A DNA stretch of 64,000 bases from Dipetalonema caudispina. Its lineage: Eukaryota; Nematoda; Chromadorea; Rhabditida; Onchocercidae. Positions 13,309-26,000 of the stretch are shown here, piece by piece; positions within the stretch are counted from its first letter, which is position 1; every line of letters begins with the position of its first letter. The DNA lies in assembly GCA_013365325.1 (NCBI GenBank), contig JABVXV010000016.1, forward strand, positions 248,001 through 312,000, in the 5' to 3' direction. The notes beneath the pieces are model-generated. The model saw only the letters and a program-made list of their open reading frames with translations, ran no database searches and was not told where the DNA came from. Made by a program: the position numbers and the translations under genes.

Positions 13309-16149
13309 TCACTGCGAAAATCGGTTGTAAGAGCTGGTAGATCGTGGAGGACAAGGGCAATAGGCAGCATCATTTCCTGGGAGACCTGGTCCACCGGGAA
13401 TTCCTGGAAGTCCATCGACTCCCGCTCGGCCTGGCATGCCAATACGCCCTGGTGGTCCTGCTGGTCCTGGTTTTCCATCATTTCCTCTCTGTCCATTCAG
13501 TCCAGGTTGTCCGACAGATCCTGGTAAGCCTGGACTTCCTTTTGGTCCTGGTTCTGCTTTTCCAGAAAATCCGCTTTGGCCTGGTGGACCGGGTGGACCA
13601 ACAATACCAGGCGGTCCTGGTTGACCAGCGTCACCACGTGGTCCTGGTAGTCCTGGCCCCCCAATCTGGACCGAAACTCCTGGCTGTCCTGGAATTCCAT
13701 CTGGACCAGCCGGACCTTCTGGTCCAGGTGGACCGGGTGGACCGGGAGGACCAGCCGGGCATGTGATGCAAGATACATCTTGTGGCGGACAAGTCACTGC
13801 TGGATGGATTGTCGTCTTGTCTTGCCCGGGTGATCCAGGTGGACCCGGCTCTGAAAAAGTAATTGCTAAATTTGACATGACAAAACATCATTTTGTTTTT
13901 GTTTGATAAGTTCAAAGCATTCATAATCCGAAAGAGCAGCGAAAAAACATACGTCCTGCCTGGCCAGATAGACCAGGAGGTCCTGGTGGACCAGGGGGAC
14001 AAACTAATTTCGGTGGTTCACATACGCAATAAGATGGCAAGCTGGAGTAATCTTGACGTTTTCGTCGAAATATACTACTGAATGGATTATCTTGTCGTCG
14101 ACTAGGCGGACTGAAGCTGATTTGGATATCCATCAATTCGGACCAGGCTGAATCGGTTTCCACGCGGAATATCTGTACATTAAAGGGATTATTTAAATGT
14201 TTTGTAATAAGGATAGTTTAGGCATAAGCGTAGTGTTAAGTTCCACATAAATATTTTGCTCCTTTTTAACATTTCACCTAAAATCTTAGCTAAAAATAAT
14301 TAACGATCAAATTGTTTAAATCGTAATGTTTACATTTCCATTTATTTCATTCTAATGAACGATGTATGAAAAAGTAGTACTCTAAGGAAGAACAATTCGC
14401 GATAAGAAAATCCAAACATAAAATGTTTGTTCCTTCGAAAAATGAATTTTAATGATTTTCATAAAATTGGTACTGAATAATTTTGAAAGTTAATACTTCG
14501 CCTTCATGAAAAGTGCTACTTGTAAAGTTATTGGTTTAATTAACTATTTTGATTGAAAAAATATTCATTTAACTAAAACAACTAATGCTAGTTGAAGATG
14601 CTGAAGAACAACGTCGAGGACAATAATAAAATAGGCCACTCACTCTGTCTTTGTTTTCATCTTTTTCTTTGGATTTTTAAGTACCAAACTTAATGCTAAA
14701 GTATTCTATAATTCTGTATTTGTTTCAAAAAGATATTTCATTTTTTGAATATTTCATTCTGATAAATTAAAAAAAAGAAGCAAAGCTAGCTTCACTTATA
14801 TTCAGAATGCTACTTATTCTAATATACATACTCGATCTAAAGCATATATTCGTAAGTGTAACCTTTTTTATTTTCAGGATGAATTGATACCTTTTTATTT
14901 ATAATTCATACATCTGTTCTTCTAACTTGAATGGAAATTATCCATTGTTATATCATAATTAGATCAATACATTGGTTACCAGGACATTTCGTGTATCAAA
15001 TGATAGGTGAAAGTGAAGCAAAGTGATTTGTGCTATCATTAGAACAGAAATTCGAATTATTGACTGCAAAAAAAAGTGATCGTATATCAAAAAAGGTCAG
15101 CGGTCCTTTGCATAAAAATACTTTAGAATAACAATTAAACTATTATAGTTTAATAAACTTATTCCTTTCATCGAAGTAAATAAAACAAGAAGTTATCAGT
15201 CCAAACAAATCCCTTTGTTTTTATAATTTTCCATAATTTATTGAACCTTTCGAGATTCAGAATAATATTTAACGAAACGGTTGTAAATATTAAAAAGTAT
15301 TGTTTGAAAAATGACAAAATAGGGCATTTCACAAAGGATTTCAAAGAATTAAATAAGCATAAACTTTGAAACACAATTTATTAGAAATGAAATTTGAATG
15401 AAAAAAAAAAGAGCAAAAAAGCAGAAATTAACAGAATCATTAGCAAAGTATTCTAACATGTTCTTTGATAGAAGAACTGAATAGTAATTGAAAAATACAG
15501 GCGACATTCACTATTATTTTTCTACTAGGATGGTCAAATTTACACCAGATGAAAGATGATTATAAAGTAATTCATCCAGGATTAAAATCTCCCGAAAAGT
15601 CTTTTTGATCATCATATCAATTGTTTCCCATTACTTATTTAATTACAACTAACGCTCTAAATTAGTAAAATGAACAACTTCAAGGTAGTGATACTTCCAA
15701 TTAATTAACAAACGTTTTTCCCTTCAAGAATCACGGGATGGTAATCATGTTGGAGATTATTTCCAGAATTCTATGTTTAGAATTCAGTACGTGGATGCAA
15801 AAAATGATATCAGACTTGTATTATTTGTTAGTTTGCAGTATTTGTTCTTAGACGTATCCGAAGAATATCATGATCGAATCAAGTCAGAGTGGTGATAAAT
15901 TGATTTTGAAATTTTTTTTTTAATCCTTTAAAATTTATAAGAATTCCTTGGTTGTTTAATTTCAATATTAAATTTGTTTCTCAGATATTCAAGTAATCAT
16001 AGTTAAACACATACCTGTACCTCATTCAACACTTCATCGCCGATTTCTTCTATCACTTTGTATGCGAAAGGGATTACCATCAAGCATGCAATGATTGCAA
16101 GTGCACTACAGCCAGATGCTACAACTATTACAATTTTTGTTTCTTGCAT
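13309..16149 (-). CDS. Cuticle collagen, 298 aa
   Basis: Extracellular structural collagen of the nematode cuticle. Three exons: 16015-16149, 13953-14172, 13309-13850; phases 0 and 1 close exactly. Residues 1-45 form the nematode cuticle collagen N-terminal domain, with a signal-anchor-like hydrophobic stretch ([20 protein letters not shown]). A furin-type site FRRKR at residues 80-84 marks where the N-propeptide would be removed. C94, C96 and C103 precede a short Gly-X-Y run. C139, C146 and C149 sit in the non-collagenous break. The main Gly-X-Y region, with a few interruptions, runs from about 152 to 278. C283 and C285 follow in the C-terminus YCPCPP. Total length near 300 aa is usual for the family. 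Intron 1 is 1.84 kb, unusually long for a collagen gene; I see nothing coding in it. The exact collagen subgroup cannot be named from this alone. Confidence 0.95.
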
Positions 16150-17452
16150 TTTGTAAAACAGGAATGTACGATGATGGGAAATGTTGTGGTCATATTTATA
16201 CATTCATTCGTTTTCCTTTCAAAACGAGTTGGGTTTCATTTTCTACAACAGTCCGGATAACTGCAACATTTCCAACGATGACAACAAAGAGAGTCTCTGT
16301 AATTAAAATTTTAATCAAACAGACGGATAATAGAACGAGTTTTCATATTCCTGAAGAGTAAAAGAAGAATCTTTAGTGCAGATATTCACACTGCTCTCTG
16401 TTATTCCCTAATTCAAACTGAAATTCTATCCACTTAGTGAACCAGCTTTTGGTATTTCACCAGGATTCGTTTTTAAAGATCTGAATGCTGCATACAGAAT
16501 TAAACGGTTTCATCCCATTTTGTTGTCAAAGACACTAATAATCGAACCGACTTACAATTATTTTATTTTATTTCAGGTTTTGATAACATTCCAGTCTGTG
16601 AATAAGTTCGATTTCCCATAAGGATAATAGGGGAACTTATTATATTGTGCACCACATCATGCAAAAACTGATGTTTAATATGGACTGAAACTTTTTAATT
16701 TAAATTAGTTGAGAGAAATATTTGGCTCCATTTTTAAAAAACATTTTGCTGTTGAAAAATACTAAATGAAGAAATATTTTCATCATCATTGAACTGACTT
16801 CTGAAAACTATAATAAATGAATTGTTTGTTGAAATATATTTCTTCGAAATTTCAGCACTGCCCAAATTCAAATATCCAAAATCAATGATTTCGTTTCGTT
16901 TGATAAAAATTTTCTTGATTTCCTGAAAGAGGAAAAGAGATTCCATTTTATTAATGAAACATGGCAATCATGTCTGAGTAATCCAATTTTCCGAGCAGCT
17001 TGAAAGATTGACTGTATCACCTCTTAACTTCACTATCAGCGTACTTTCTTTTCACGTTAATCAACATCGATCAAAATTTCTGTTAGTGTATTTTCTTTCA
17101 TACTAATTTCAGGCAAAACTTCATTGCAAAAAGCTTGCATTTGGAGTACCACGCTGTTCTTCACATCATTTTTTTAAAAAAAAAAAGAAAAATTATCCAA
17201 TTTCAGCAGAAAGGAAGATAAAATAAATTGCATTTCTGCTTAATAGTTAGAATTTCTCTCTAAATTTTGCGCATCTCTTCCAGAGACCCATTAAGTTGAG
17301 AAATAATTCATACAGTGTTTTTGTTTATAACTGTCCTAAAAAAACATTTAAATTTAGTATTTTGCACTGATACTTTTGTATCATAATTTCATATTAAGTT
17401 TATTTTTACTAAATGTATATTTTGAATTAAAGCAATTAAAGCAATTGAAGTT

Positions 17453-17599
17453 ATGGTGCGTCAAAAAAAATGGCTACATTTCACGTCTTGGTTGTTTCTA
17501 ATTCTGGCTAGTCATAAAAAACATATCACTAATGGATCAAAAAATCAAAATGCTCTTCAGCAATTTAATGAATATTGGCTAAACCGAAAAAAAGGATAG
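17453..17599 (+). CDS. Possible small secreted peptide, 48 aa
   Basis: An ATG-to-TAG frame of 48 codons. Residues 1-20 resemble a signal peptide: basic MVRQKK, then a hydrophobic core (SWLFLILA). The remainder is polar, with KK and RKKG dibasic sites such as those in peptide precursors. There is no cysteine, no recognised family and no clear acceptor before the ATG. It could be chance, or the first exon of a larger gene. Confidence 0.2.
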   Translation: MVRQKKWLHFTSWLFLILASHKKHITNGSKNQNALQQFNEYWLNRKKG

Positions 17600-17628
17600 C
17601 TCTCAACTCACTGCAGAACTTTACTCAC

Positions 17629-17811
17629 AGATATCTTTCTCCACATGATGCATCACTGCTGTTTTCTACTATCAGTCCTTGTAAAACTACCAGTATAAAG
17701 ATGAGAGTTTGTCTTAATCCTGCTTCGTCTTCTTTTTCTCCGGTAATTTTAAATCTTTTTTTCCTCGAAACCGATAAACAGTTGGTAAATTAACTCGCCG
17801 ACTTCACTCTC
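17629..17811 (-). CDS. Candidate exon of a secreted cysteine-containing peptide
   Basis: A minus-strand frame open from about 17811 to a near-perfect donor (CT then gtgagtaaag) at 17629-17628. It reads a basic segment, a strong hydrophobic run (TLIFILVVLQGLIV) and then SSDASCGERYL at the exon end. The CGERYL context after a signal peptide recalls an insulin-like B chain. I found no matching A-chain exon downstream and no ATG within the frame, so an upstream first exon would be needed. Recorded as a candidate only. Confidence 0.25.
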
Positions 17812-19702
17812 CCTCGAATGCTTTTGTTTTCAACGGACGCTGTGCAGAACTACTGTGAATTGAATTTATAAAATTTCTCCTGACAAGCAGAAAAATGTGC
17901 TAGTGCTGGGAATTTGCATGCTAGCATAATAAAACATACTTACTAAAAAGTTGAATTCTAGTGTATTGCTATCTGTCATATTTTATCTGCAAAATTTTCA
18001 ACACAGTATATATTTCCTGCAGAAACATAGAATCTCGGCCTGATTCTTTCAAAAAATTATGTTCGATTAATTTCAACTCTTGTAACAACACAATATTATA
18101 TAAGAACACTAATAATATAATAAAAAACTTTCAAATTGAGAAAAAATTTAAAAAAATTTAAAGTAATCACCAGGTAAATCAGAACTGCACACAATCTCCA
18201 CCTATCCATAAAATGAATTTAACTTGTCCATCTTAAGATTATCTAATAATTTCCCATTATTTACATACTTTTCGCCCTTTATACGGACTTTAAAAATTAT
18301 AAATATTGCCACTCATATATCAAACATATCACATTAAAAGCTGTAAGTAATCACCAACAACGATAACTTCTATTCTATCAGTAGAAACCGATTTCTAGCC
18401 GCGATTCGACATAAGGAAACAGTATTTCGAAGCTGACCCTTGCGAATTCATACCAATGACGATTAAATTCAGATTTTAGGAATGATCATATTCTTTAGCA
18501 AATTACTCTGAGAATACAAATAGCGCAATCAGTGATCTTCATATAAACGTCCGATCCTTCTTGCATAGGAAGTACTAGTTATGTTCCACGTAAATCCCAC
18601 GTATCTATGATTCCTCACGTCTAATTTACATATCTTCGTTTTTTCTTTCCCATACTTCTTCCAGATATGGGAACATTTGATGTTTTGAATGATTATTTTC
18701 AAGGATAAAAGTGATTTGAGGAATCCGAAGAAAAAAGAATGAGAACAGGCTGGTTTATCCACACAACACAGAAATTACCGATTTGTTTGCAGGTCACGAA
18801 AAACCGGATTACATATACATTAATGACCAACAATGTACATCGCCGCAAAGCGCATTTCGGCAGAAAGTAAAAGAAAAATGAAGCACAAGATAGTATTACA
18901 AACGACGATTTTCTAACAGATTTATTTATCGATTTTTACATCTCAAGAAAAATAAAAAAGATTTAAATTTTGATGAAAGAAATTTCGAAATATTTTATAT
19001 GGAATTTGAATAAACCGAATGAAAGTGGCAAATATTAAGAAACGTTGCCACATAAATGTTTGCCTGCTGACTTTAAAATGAAGACCGTTACTTCCTGAAA
19101 GCTTGCAAACGTTGCTTTATGATTTAAAGAATATATATATATATACATACAGACACAAGCTGACACATACAACGTCAAAATTACCGTCCCACTGATTCTC
19201 ATAGTCGTCAATCGGTTCAATTTTTCCAATCACACACTTTACTCCCCTCAGTACTCACTTAACGTACGTAAACGTCGTTCCGGTAACACGTGATTAGTTT
19301 TTGTTGAAGGAAAATATAACGAAATGAATTACACTCGAATCTTTTTCTCTCTCTACCTCTTATTCTCATCGCTGTATAAATTCACCACTCATCCCTGTGT
19401 TTCTTCAAATACACACTCTCTTACATCTTGAATAAAAGGCTTATCTTGACTCATCCAGTATCCGGTAACCGATACAAGGGTATCAGGTTGGATGGGCGTT
19501 ATTATTGCTGCTAATTCGATCTCATTCTACTTGCTGTCTTATCCTAGAAAGTGTCTTTTATACATATTAATTCAAATGAATTACTAGAAAATATGGTCAG
19601 CTTTCTTCCTTAGTGACCTCTGACCACAATTTGCGGAGGTCAGTAAGTTTACAAGAAGGCTCTCAGGTTTGTAACGCTACTCGAATCTTGTTTGTAAGTC
19701 GG

Positions 19703-22163
19703 ATGTTTCGAGGAATATGGCCTCAACACCTAATGCTATGTAGAAAAGCGCTACCTCTGATGGTATATTCCGGCGCAACTTATCTTCCGTCTATTACTTC
19801 TGCATCTTCAATACGATTTTTGAACTTGAATCGGTATGCATTTGAGAACTACATTTTTCTAGTGATTTATTAGTACACTTCCTTGAGTGCTATTAAGCTC
19901 TCTTCTAATTGTGTTCTAAGTTTCCTAAAAACATTGATGAATTTATACATTTCGTAATTTTCATCCATAACTGACTGCTTCATCCATGCTATGAATCAGG
20001 CAGTTTAGTATTGAGACATAAACCTATTTCTCTTAACGAAAAGTCCTTAATTTGATTGCTCTGTATTTATGAATTTATCGTAAAAGAAGGCATCAGATTT
20101 CAAGTTAAAATAATCAAATATTGTTTTCAGCAATATTAGAATATGCACTTCTCAACGTGTTACGAAAGTAAAACTAGACGAGAATCGAAATGAGTCTGGG
20201 AACAAGATTTCAACTATACCAAATGTCTTATGCTTATTCAGGTTTCTTTTTTAATTTATAAGCTCTATGCATCCATCTCATATACTATCAAATCTACTCG
20301 AACGTTAAAAGTGTCATTCAGCCTTATGACTCATACGTATAGGTAATCTATTCTACATTTACTTTTTTTGATTGCAGTTTGTTAAACTCTTTGCGGCACT
20401 TACCTTATCGTTGGAAAGCAACTGAGTTTTCAAACTTAAGCAAACTATAAAACTGAATGGTAGAAATTAGATTACTCTATCAAAATTTCCGAGAATAATT
20501 TCAGAATTGCAATGGCACCGGTAGTTGGATATTTGATAATAAAAGAATCACACATGACTGCATTGGCTTTATTTGCTGTTAGTGGAATAACGGACTGGGT
20601 TCGTTTAACCATCATTTTATTAAATGTTTTAAAATTTAATAATATTTGATTATTCTGCCTCGAATGCCTGCACCATCTACTTCTGTTTAGTAGAAATATG
20701 AGATTATAAGCTCTATACATCTTAATTCACTTTTTTTTTTCGCCGTAAGCTTTCACCTCATTCATTATCAACGATAAGCATGGTATTTAAGTGAGTAGCC
20801 ACTCTTAAGAAGAATATTCAAACTGGTCGTCTAATTATGTTGTACTGTACTACTGACCTCAAATGTTTCTTTCATAGAATTAAGAAGTTTATCTGAGTGA
20901 GAGTTAGAAAACGTATTAATTTTTCACAAATTATGATTAGATTTTCTGTACAGGATTTTTTTTCATAAAAATTTTCTAGAAATCTGTTTCATGTATTTGT
21001 TACATGTTTGCTTTATTTAAGCTAGATGGCTATATTGCTCGAAACGTTCGGAATCAGAGTTCTCTAGTTGGCAGCGTAATTGACCCCGTGGCTGATAAAT
21101 TACTTGTCACAACTGTTTTTGTTACTCTCACTTACGTCAAACTTATACCATGTAATTTTTTTCATTTCATTTTAGTTTTTTTTTTTTAATTCTTGTGATC
21201 TTTCATTTTAAACTGTTGCCTTAATTTTAGTGGCTCTTACTGTTTTGGTAATTTTACGAGATGTTGGCCTTATTATTGGTGGAGCTGTAACTAGATACAA
21301 AACAATGGAAAAACCTGTAACATTAGTCCGGTATTTCAGTCCATCTATTTCGCCACTTCAGGTCACACCGACATATATCAGTAAAGTCTGTGATTCTTTA
21401 TCTTTTCTTTTCCTTTTACTCTAAAAAAAATTAAATGCTAGTTATGTCAATCTACTTTTTCTAACTTACATTCTCTGCCAGTTCATTTCTTTCTTTTTTT
21501 TTTAATGTTTTAGACTTCTATTAGTTTTATTCGTTTTTCTTTTCCCAGTCAAAGATTCTTATGTTTAGCTTAGCTAGTTATATTTGATGGGTGAAAATTC
21601 ATTGGACTTTGGTTTCAGTGTTTTGGTTTGATTGGACAAGTTTGAACTTTATTAGTCTATTAATGCGAAACCTTCAACTGTAGATGTATATATTTTACGA
21701 AAAACTAGTAACATTGTTTGTAACTGTTGAGCTGGTTTTCTGTTATTTTCTTCAATTTCCATAAATAATCTAGGTTTAAAACTTGAAAATGCCAATTTCT
21801 ACTATAAATTTTGCAAAAATCATTTTTAACTACAATACTGCAATCTTTAAATCTGAATAAGTTTAGGTGAATACGACACTTCAGATGTGTGCAGTTGCGG
21901 GAAGCCTGGCAGCTCCTCTATTAGGCTTTATGGGTCATCCTTTTCTGACCTATATCTAGTGAGTCGGATTTATCATTTACTAATTAATATTTTCGGAAAG
22001 AAATTTTGCTCAAAGAAAATGTTTGCAGTTACTTTTGTCATTTATCCATCACTTCCATCAGATGACAAAATACTTTTTTAGCTTTGCTACCGCTGCAACA
22101 ACGATCTATTCTGGATATCAATACGCACGACTGACCAGGATGAAGCTGATAAAGAAAGAATAA
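19703..22163 (+). CDS. crls-1: Mitochondrial cardiolipin synthase (CDP-alcohol phosphatidyltransferase), 264 aa
   Basis: Makes cardiolipin from CDP-diacylglycerol and phosphatidylglycerol in the inner mitochondrial membrane. Seven exons: 19703-19833, 20131-20241, 20505-20598, 21022-21151, 21231-21385, 21867-21958, 22082-22163. All phases close, giving 264 residues. The N-terminus ([18 protein letters not shown]) is basic and hydrophobic, as for a mitochondrial presequence. [18 protein letters not shown] matches the family start of the catalytic domain. The CDP-alcohol phosphotransferase motif is complete: D111, D114, G115, A118, R119, G129, D133, D137 (TDWLDGYIAR ... GSVIDPVAD). Further family segments are [20 protein letters not shown] and SLAAPLLGF. 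Five or so hydrophobic segments follow. Length is near that of animal CRLS1 without a long leader. The donor after exon 5 is gtctgt, a weak site. The frame is open upstream of the ATG to 19613 but without another ATG. Confidence 0.93.
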
Positions 22164-22350
22164 TCATTGGGTTTTGGACATTTTCACTTCTTAGGTTTCC
22201 TTCTTTAAGCTTTTAATTAACTACCAAGCTTGAACAGCCAACACTGCTTGATAAGTATGCAAATTTTGACGAAACGAAATATTAGCTGTATAAACGAAAA
22301 GATGAACACTTTTTATCTGTTCTTCTTATTGATATACGGGTTTTTTATTA

Positions 22351-22907
22351 GTTTGTCATGGGATTTCACTGCGTGCTTCTTTTTTTCCGCTGGAGAGACT
22401 TTGATTTGACAACTGGATTTTGTTATTGGTTGTTGTATGTTGGTGTAAAAACTTCTCAAAGTTTAAATTAATATAAATTTCTCAACAGTGAATAAAACCT
22501 GTTGGAAATTTCCAGAGTAAATTATATGAATATCTGTTGATGTTTTAATTCCGTAGACGTTTTGGAGTCATTTTTCTTTAGAGTTTTCATCCTTGAGTGG
22601 ATAAGAATCTAAGATTTAAAGTAGTACGAAAATGGCAAAATGACAATGAAATTTAGGGGGAATTAATTTTTGTAGATCTGTTATTTATTTTCCAAGTGTT
22701 AATGTTCTGAAGTAGTTGTTAATTGAGCTTGATTTTTATTTAATGGGAAAAAAGTCATGGAAATTTTTGTGTTTATGCTTTAGGGATAATCTTCTATTTG
22801 CCATGGTACCGTGACTTCAAAAATTTACCACACTTGATGAAATATGATAAAGAGCTAATAAATCCGTCATGTTATGCTTCTGCCGATCCCTCTGACAGTT
22901 CGTGCGG
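22351..22907 (+). CDS. Possible small membrane-protein gene just downstream of crls-1, partial
   Basis: Two candidate exons, 22358-22442 and 22784-22907, join in frame (phase 1) to read about 69 residues. There is a hydrophobic segment (TGFCYWLLYVGIIFYLPW) followed by a polar tail containing NPSCYASADPSDSSCG. The ATG lies 7 nt after ttttttattag, which could be a trans-splice acceptor; the gap from the crls-1 stop is about 190 bp, compatible with a downstream operon gene. The second exon ends at a good donor (gtaatg), but I could not place the next exon. Its last 60 bp are part of a 124-bp tandem duplication. No family recognised; the second exon looks more protein-like than the first. Confidence 0.35.
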
Positions 22908-23095
22908 GTAATGCATTTATTTTTCTAAAAAATTCTATTATTAATAAGGAAACAACGTATCATAAGGGAAATAAAGAGCTAATAAATCCGTCATGTTATG
23001 CTTCTGCCGATCCCTCTGACAGTTCGTGCGGGTAATGCATTTATTTTTCTAAAAAATTCTATTATTAATAAGGAAACAACGTATCATAAGGGAAA
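22848..23095. repeat. Near-exact tandem duplication, 2 x 124 bp
   Basis: Units 22848-22971 and 22972-23095 appear identical by eye, which implies a recent event. Each contains the sequence gctaataaatccgtcatg, a likely splice donor (cgg then gtaatg) and flanking intron-like sequence. In the second copy the coding frame remains open upstream to an ag acceptor-like site. Confidence 0.9.
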
Positions 23096-26000
23096 TGAGG
23101 TGATTAATGTCTGAGGCGTTAGAGATGAGGGCTGCGAGTTTCCTTAAATTTTTTTTCTTTGTTTTGATGAAGCGAGGAATATGAAAGTTGGAAATATTCA
23201 CCGAAGTTTGAATTTTCGGAGTTTAATTATCATTTACTTAATCTTACGTCTGTATTAGAATGATCGTAGATCAAATCGAATAATTTAAATATTTTCAAAG
23301 GAGAAAATGTGACATACCAATTTGTTGCATTCAAGTGTGATTGCTGCTTTTTTTTCATGTAAGGGTTAGCATCGGTGAAATGGATGCAGTAAACAGGTCG
23401 TTCGGAAATCCGTATAACATCCAAATTTGCTGGATTAATTTTTAATTATTATCATTTTTAATAATGAAGCTAGTAGTATATTTGAAAGTTTAAGAGTTGC
23501 TGAATTTCAATTCCCTCAATTTATGAACGTTTCTTTGCAATAGCTTACCATTTAATTATTCGATGTCAAACTGCTGTTTTAATTGAGAAGAGAATCATAG
23601 GTTTGGGAATGTTTCTTCTGGTTGCGGCAAACAGTAAGGCATCACAATGTTTTAGAATTTATCCCTCACATTGATGGTATTTTCGTCAATTATTATAGTC
23701 CAACCTATTCTAAGAAAATGTTAGGAAAAATGAAAAATGATTTTTAGTTATTGTCCTTAAGTCTCATTGATTTTTTTAAATCAAAGTCTTACAAACAACT
23801 TCCACAATTCACGAATTAAGTGTTAATTGGTAGTAATTAACATATGAGAATTCTTTACTGTTCCTTCTTCCTCTGCTTTACTCTATGTATACTTATAATA
23901 CTATAATAGTTAGAAAGGAAATAAGTTCCGAAATCAGAAAACAAGATGGGATCTTTGTCACATAAAAGTTTTTATAAGGGACGGCTGAAAAGATCATAAG
24001 CAGAATTTCTAAGGACCTTCTGCCATTAGATTTCATATTTCCTTTTTTTCTTAAACCATACATTAACGATATCAATTATCGATCTTCTGGTTGAAGCGTT
24101 AAAACAAAAAGGATTTTATTTAGGCAGAGATGAAATGCAATGAAAAATGAATTTCTGAACTAACAAATGATTTGATTTTACGAGGAAACAAAACCCCATA
24201 GATGGAAGCTATTGTTGAAAAAGAACAAATGAATAATTGACGCTAATGATGGGAGTTTTTAAAGTGATTGTTGTCTCGACTAACATAAAAACGTGTTTTA
24301 TAATCCAGTTCTGTTGTTAATCTTTCTTCTATATCGTAATTCCGTTATATGTCGTAACCTTGATTTTGTCCAAGGCTTAAATGTATAAATAATTTTGGAA
24401 GATTAAAATTTTTCTTTTCTAATAAAAGGTCATCGTTTGTTAAGCATTTCTATGGCACTGATTTTCAGATTAAATTTTTTTGTCAATTCTTGCAAATTAC
24501 TTCTTTATTACTTTATAACCATATACTTTAATCTGACAAAACTTACCATTACTAGCCTTGATATCTTAATCTAACGGAGGAAAAAAATTGGTTAAATGTT
24601 TGAAATGAATTATGAAATAGACAAACTTTGGATACACTAATTAAGTATACTTCTATTCCAGAAATAAGAAACAGTAAATGGGTATGATCCATTACTTTGC
24701 ATAACTTTCGTCTTCAGCTTTACAATGTGGAAAATAAACTGCTTGAGAAGGATTCGGCTAAGTTATTCATCCTTTTCAGCTGAAACAGATATATTTCCAT
24801 GCAGTTAAATGAAAGAAATGCTTATGAGTAATAGAAAATTTTTCCAAAAGATCTGCGAAGATTTTGCTGAATATTATTTCCTTTTTTTTTAATACCGCAG
24901 TTTGACAAAGAAATTAGGGTGAAGGAGAATGTTATGTATGAAATGTTATCACTGGTTCCGTGCGGATCGACCACCGAGATTTCTTACAATGTCGTTGGAT
25001 AATATTTCCGCTCTCAATTCCCATTGTTGCATAAAGATGGCACCAAGTGACCGATAAGTGAAGTTGTCGTGAGTATGAAACTTGTTATGCAATCACTTTA
25101 ATGTTTACTTATTCAACCCTTTCATTTCCCCTTATTTTCACTAATCCACATTAGTTAATACCTCTTAAATTTGATTTTACTTTCTGTTATATAATTGCAG
25201 TGGAATATCGTTGAAAAGTTTTGCAACAACTTGAATGTTTAGTGTGTTTATTTACTTACTGATTTGTATCATTGTGTTATTACTTATCACTAGAAAGATT
25301 TATATTTATATTTTATACATTCGAAAATCTCGCATGTTTTGAAAGCAGTTAGATTTTTAGACCAAATTTAATGGTATCTTCTAAATCCTTGTGAATCTGA
25401 CGAAAAGTTTCAGTCATTAATCATGTCTTCTATAATATATTATTTTGGTTGATTAAAATAGGGAAATTTTTCTTCACATTACTAATGTAAGTGTGGGTAA
25501 CGATCTCTTATTTCGTAAAGAAGAAACATACTAATTCACTCATCCAACAGTACCATTGCAGGGATTTCTTTGAAAGTCAGGACATATCAATACATCTATT
25601 AGAGCCTTGTTTCTTTTGAAGTTTCATGGTCACATGGATTTACAACTTGCTGGTTGCACTGAAAGGATGAGGAAAATGTAGTAGAACTAAAAGGATAGAT
25701 TCAGGTTAATAATATTATCGCTTGCATATGCGTAAAGATGAGAAATTTCAAAACTTGAACTGATAGAAAATTACATATTCGTCTATTTATCGACACGAAT
25801 AACATTTACCATGAAAGTAAAGGAAGAAAGTACTAGCCATTTGTCGATAAAGGCAGATGTGGAAAAGAGATGAAGAGTGATGGAAAATGACGAAGGCGCA
25901 AAAGGGACGTCAAGAAAATAAGGATACCGATTGATGGTGCTGTTGTTGTAAATCCGGGACTGCTGCAATAATGTGATTTTAAAGACGACAAAAGATAACA

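Larger units (their letters stand above)
16150..19702. other. Intergenic between collagen and cardiolipin synthase genes
   Basis: About 3.5 kb between divergent genes, so it contains both promoters. Apart from the two weak opposing candidates near 17.45-17.81 kb listed separately, I see no exon with both splice context and protein character. Short AT runs (for example atatatatatatac near 19131) occur. Confidence 0.5.

Noticed and set aside
13287..13778. Several long frames on both strands overlapping the collagen
   Set aside because: Gly-X-Y coding sequence keeps other frames open; only the minus frame ending at 13309 has the collagen pattern and correct phase.
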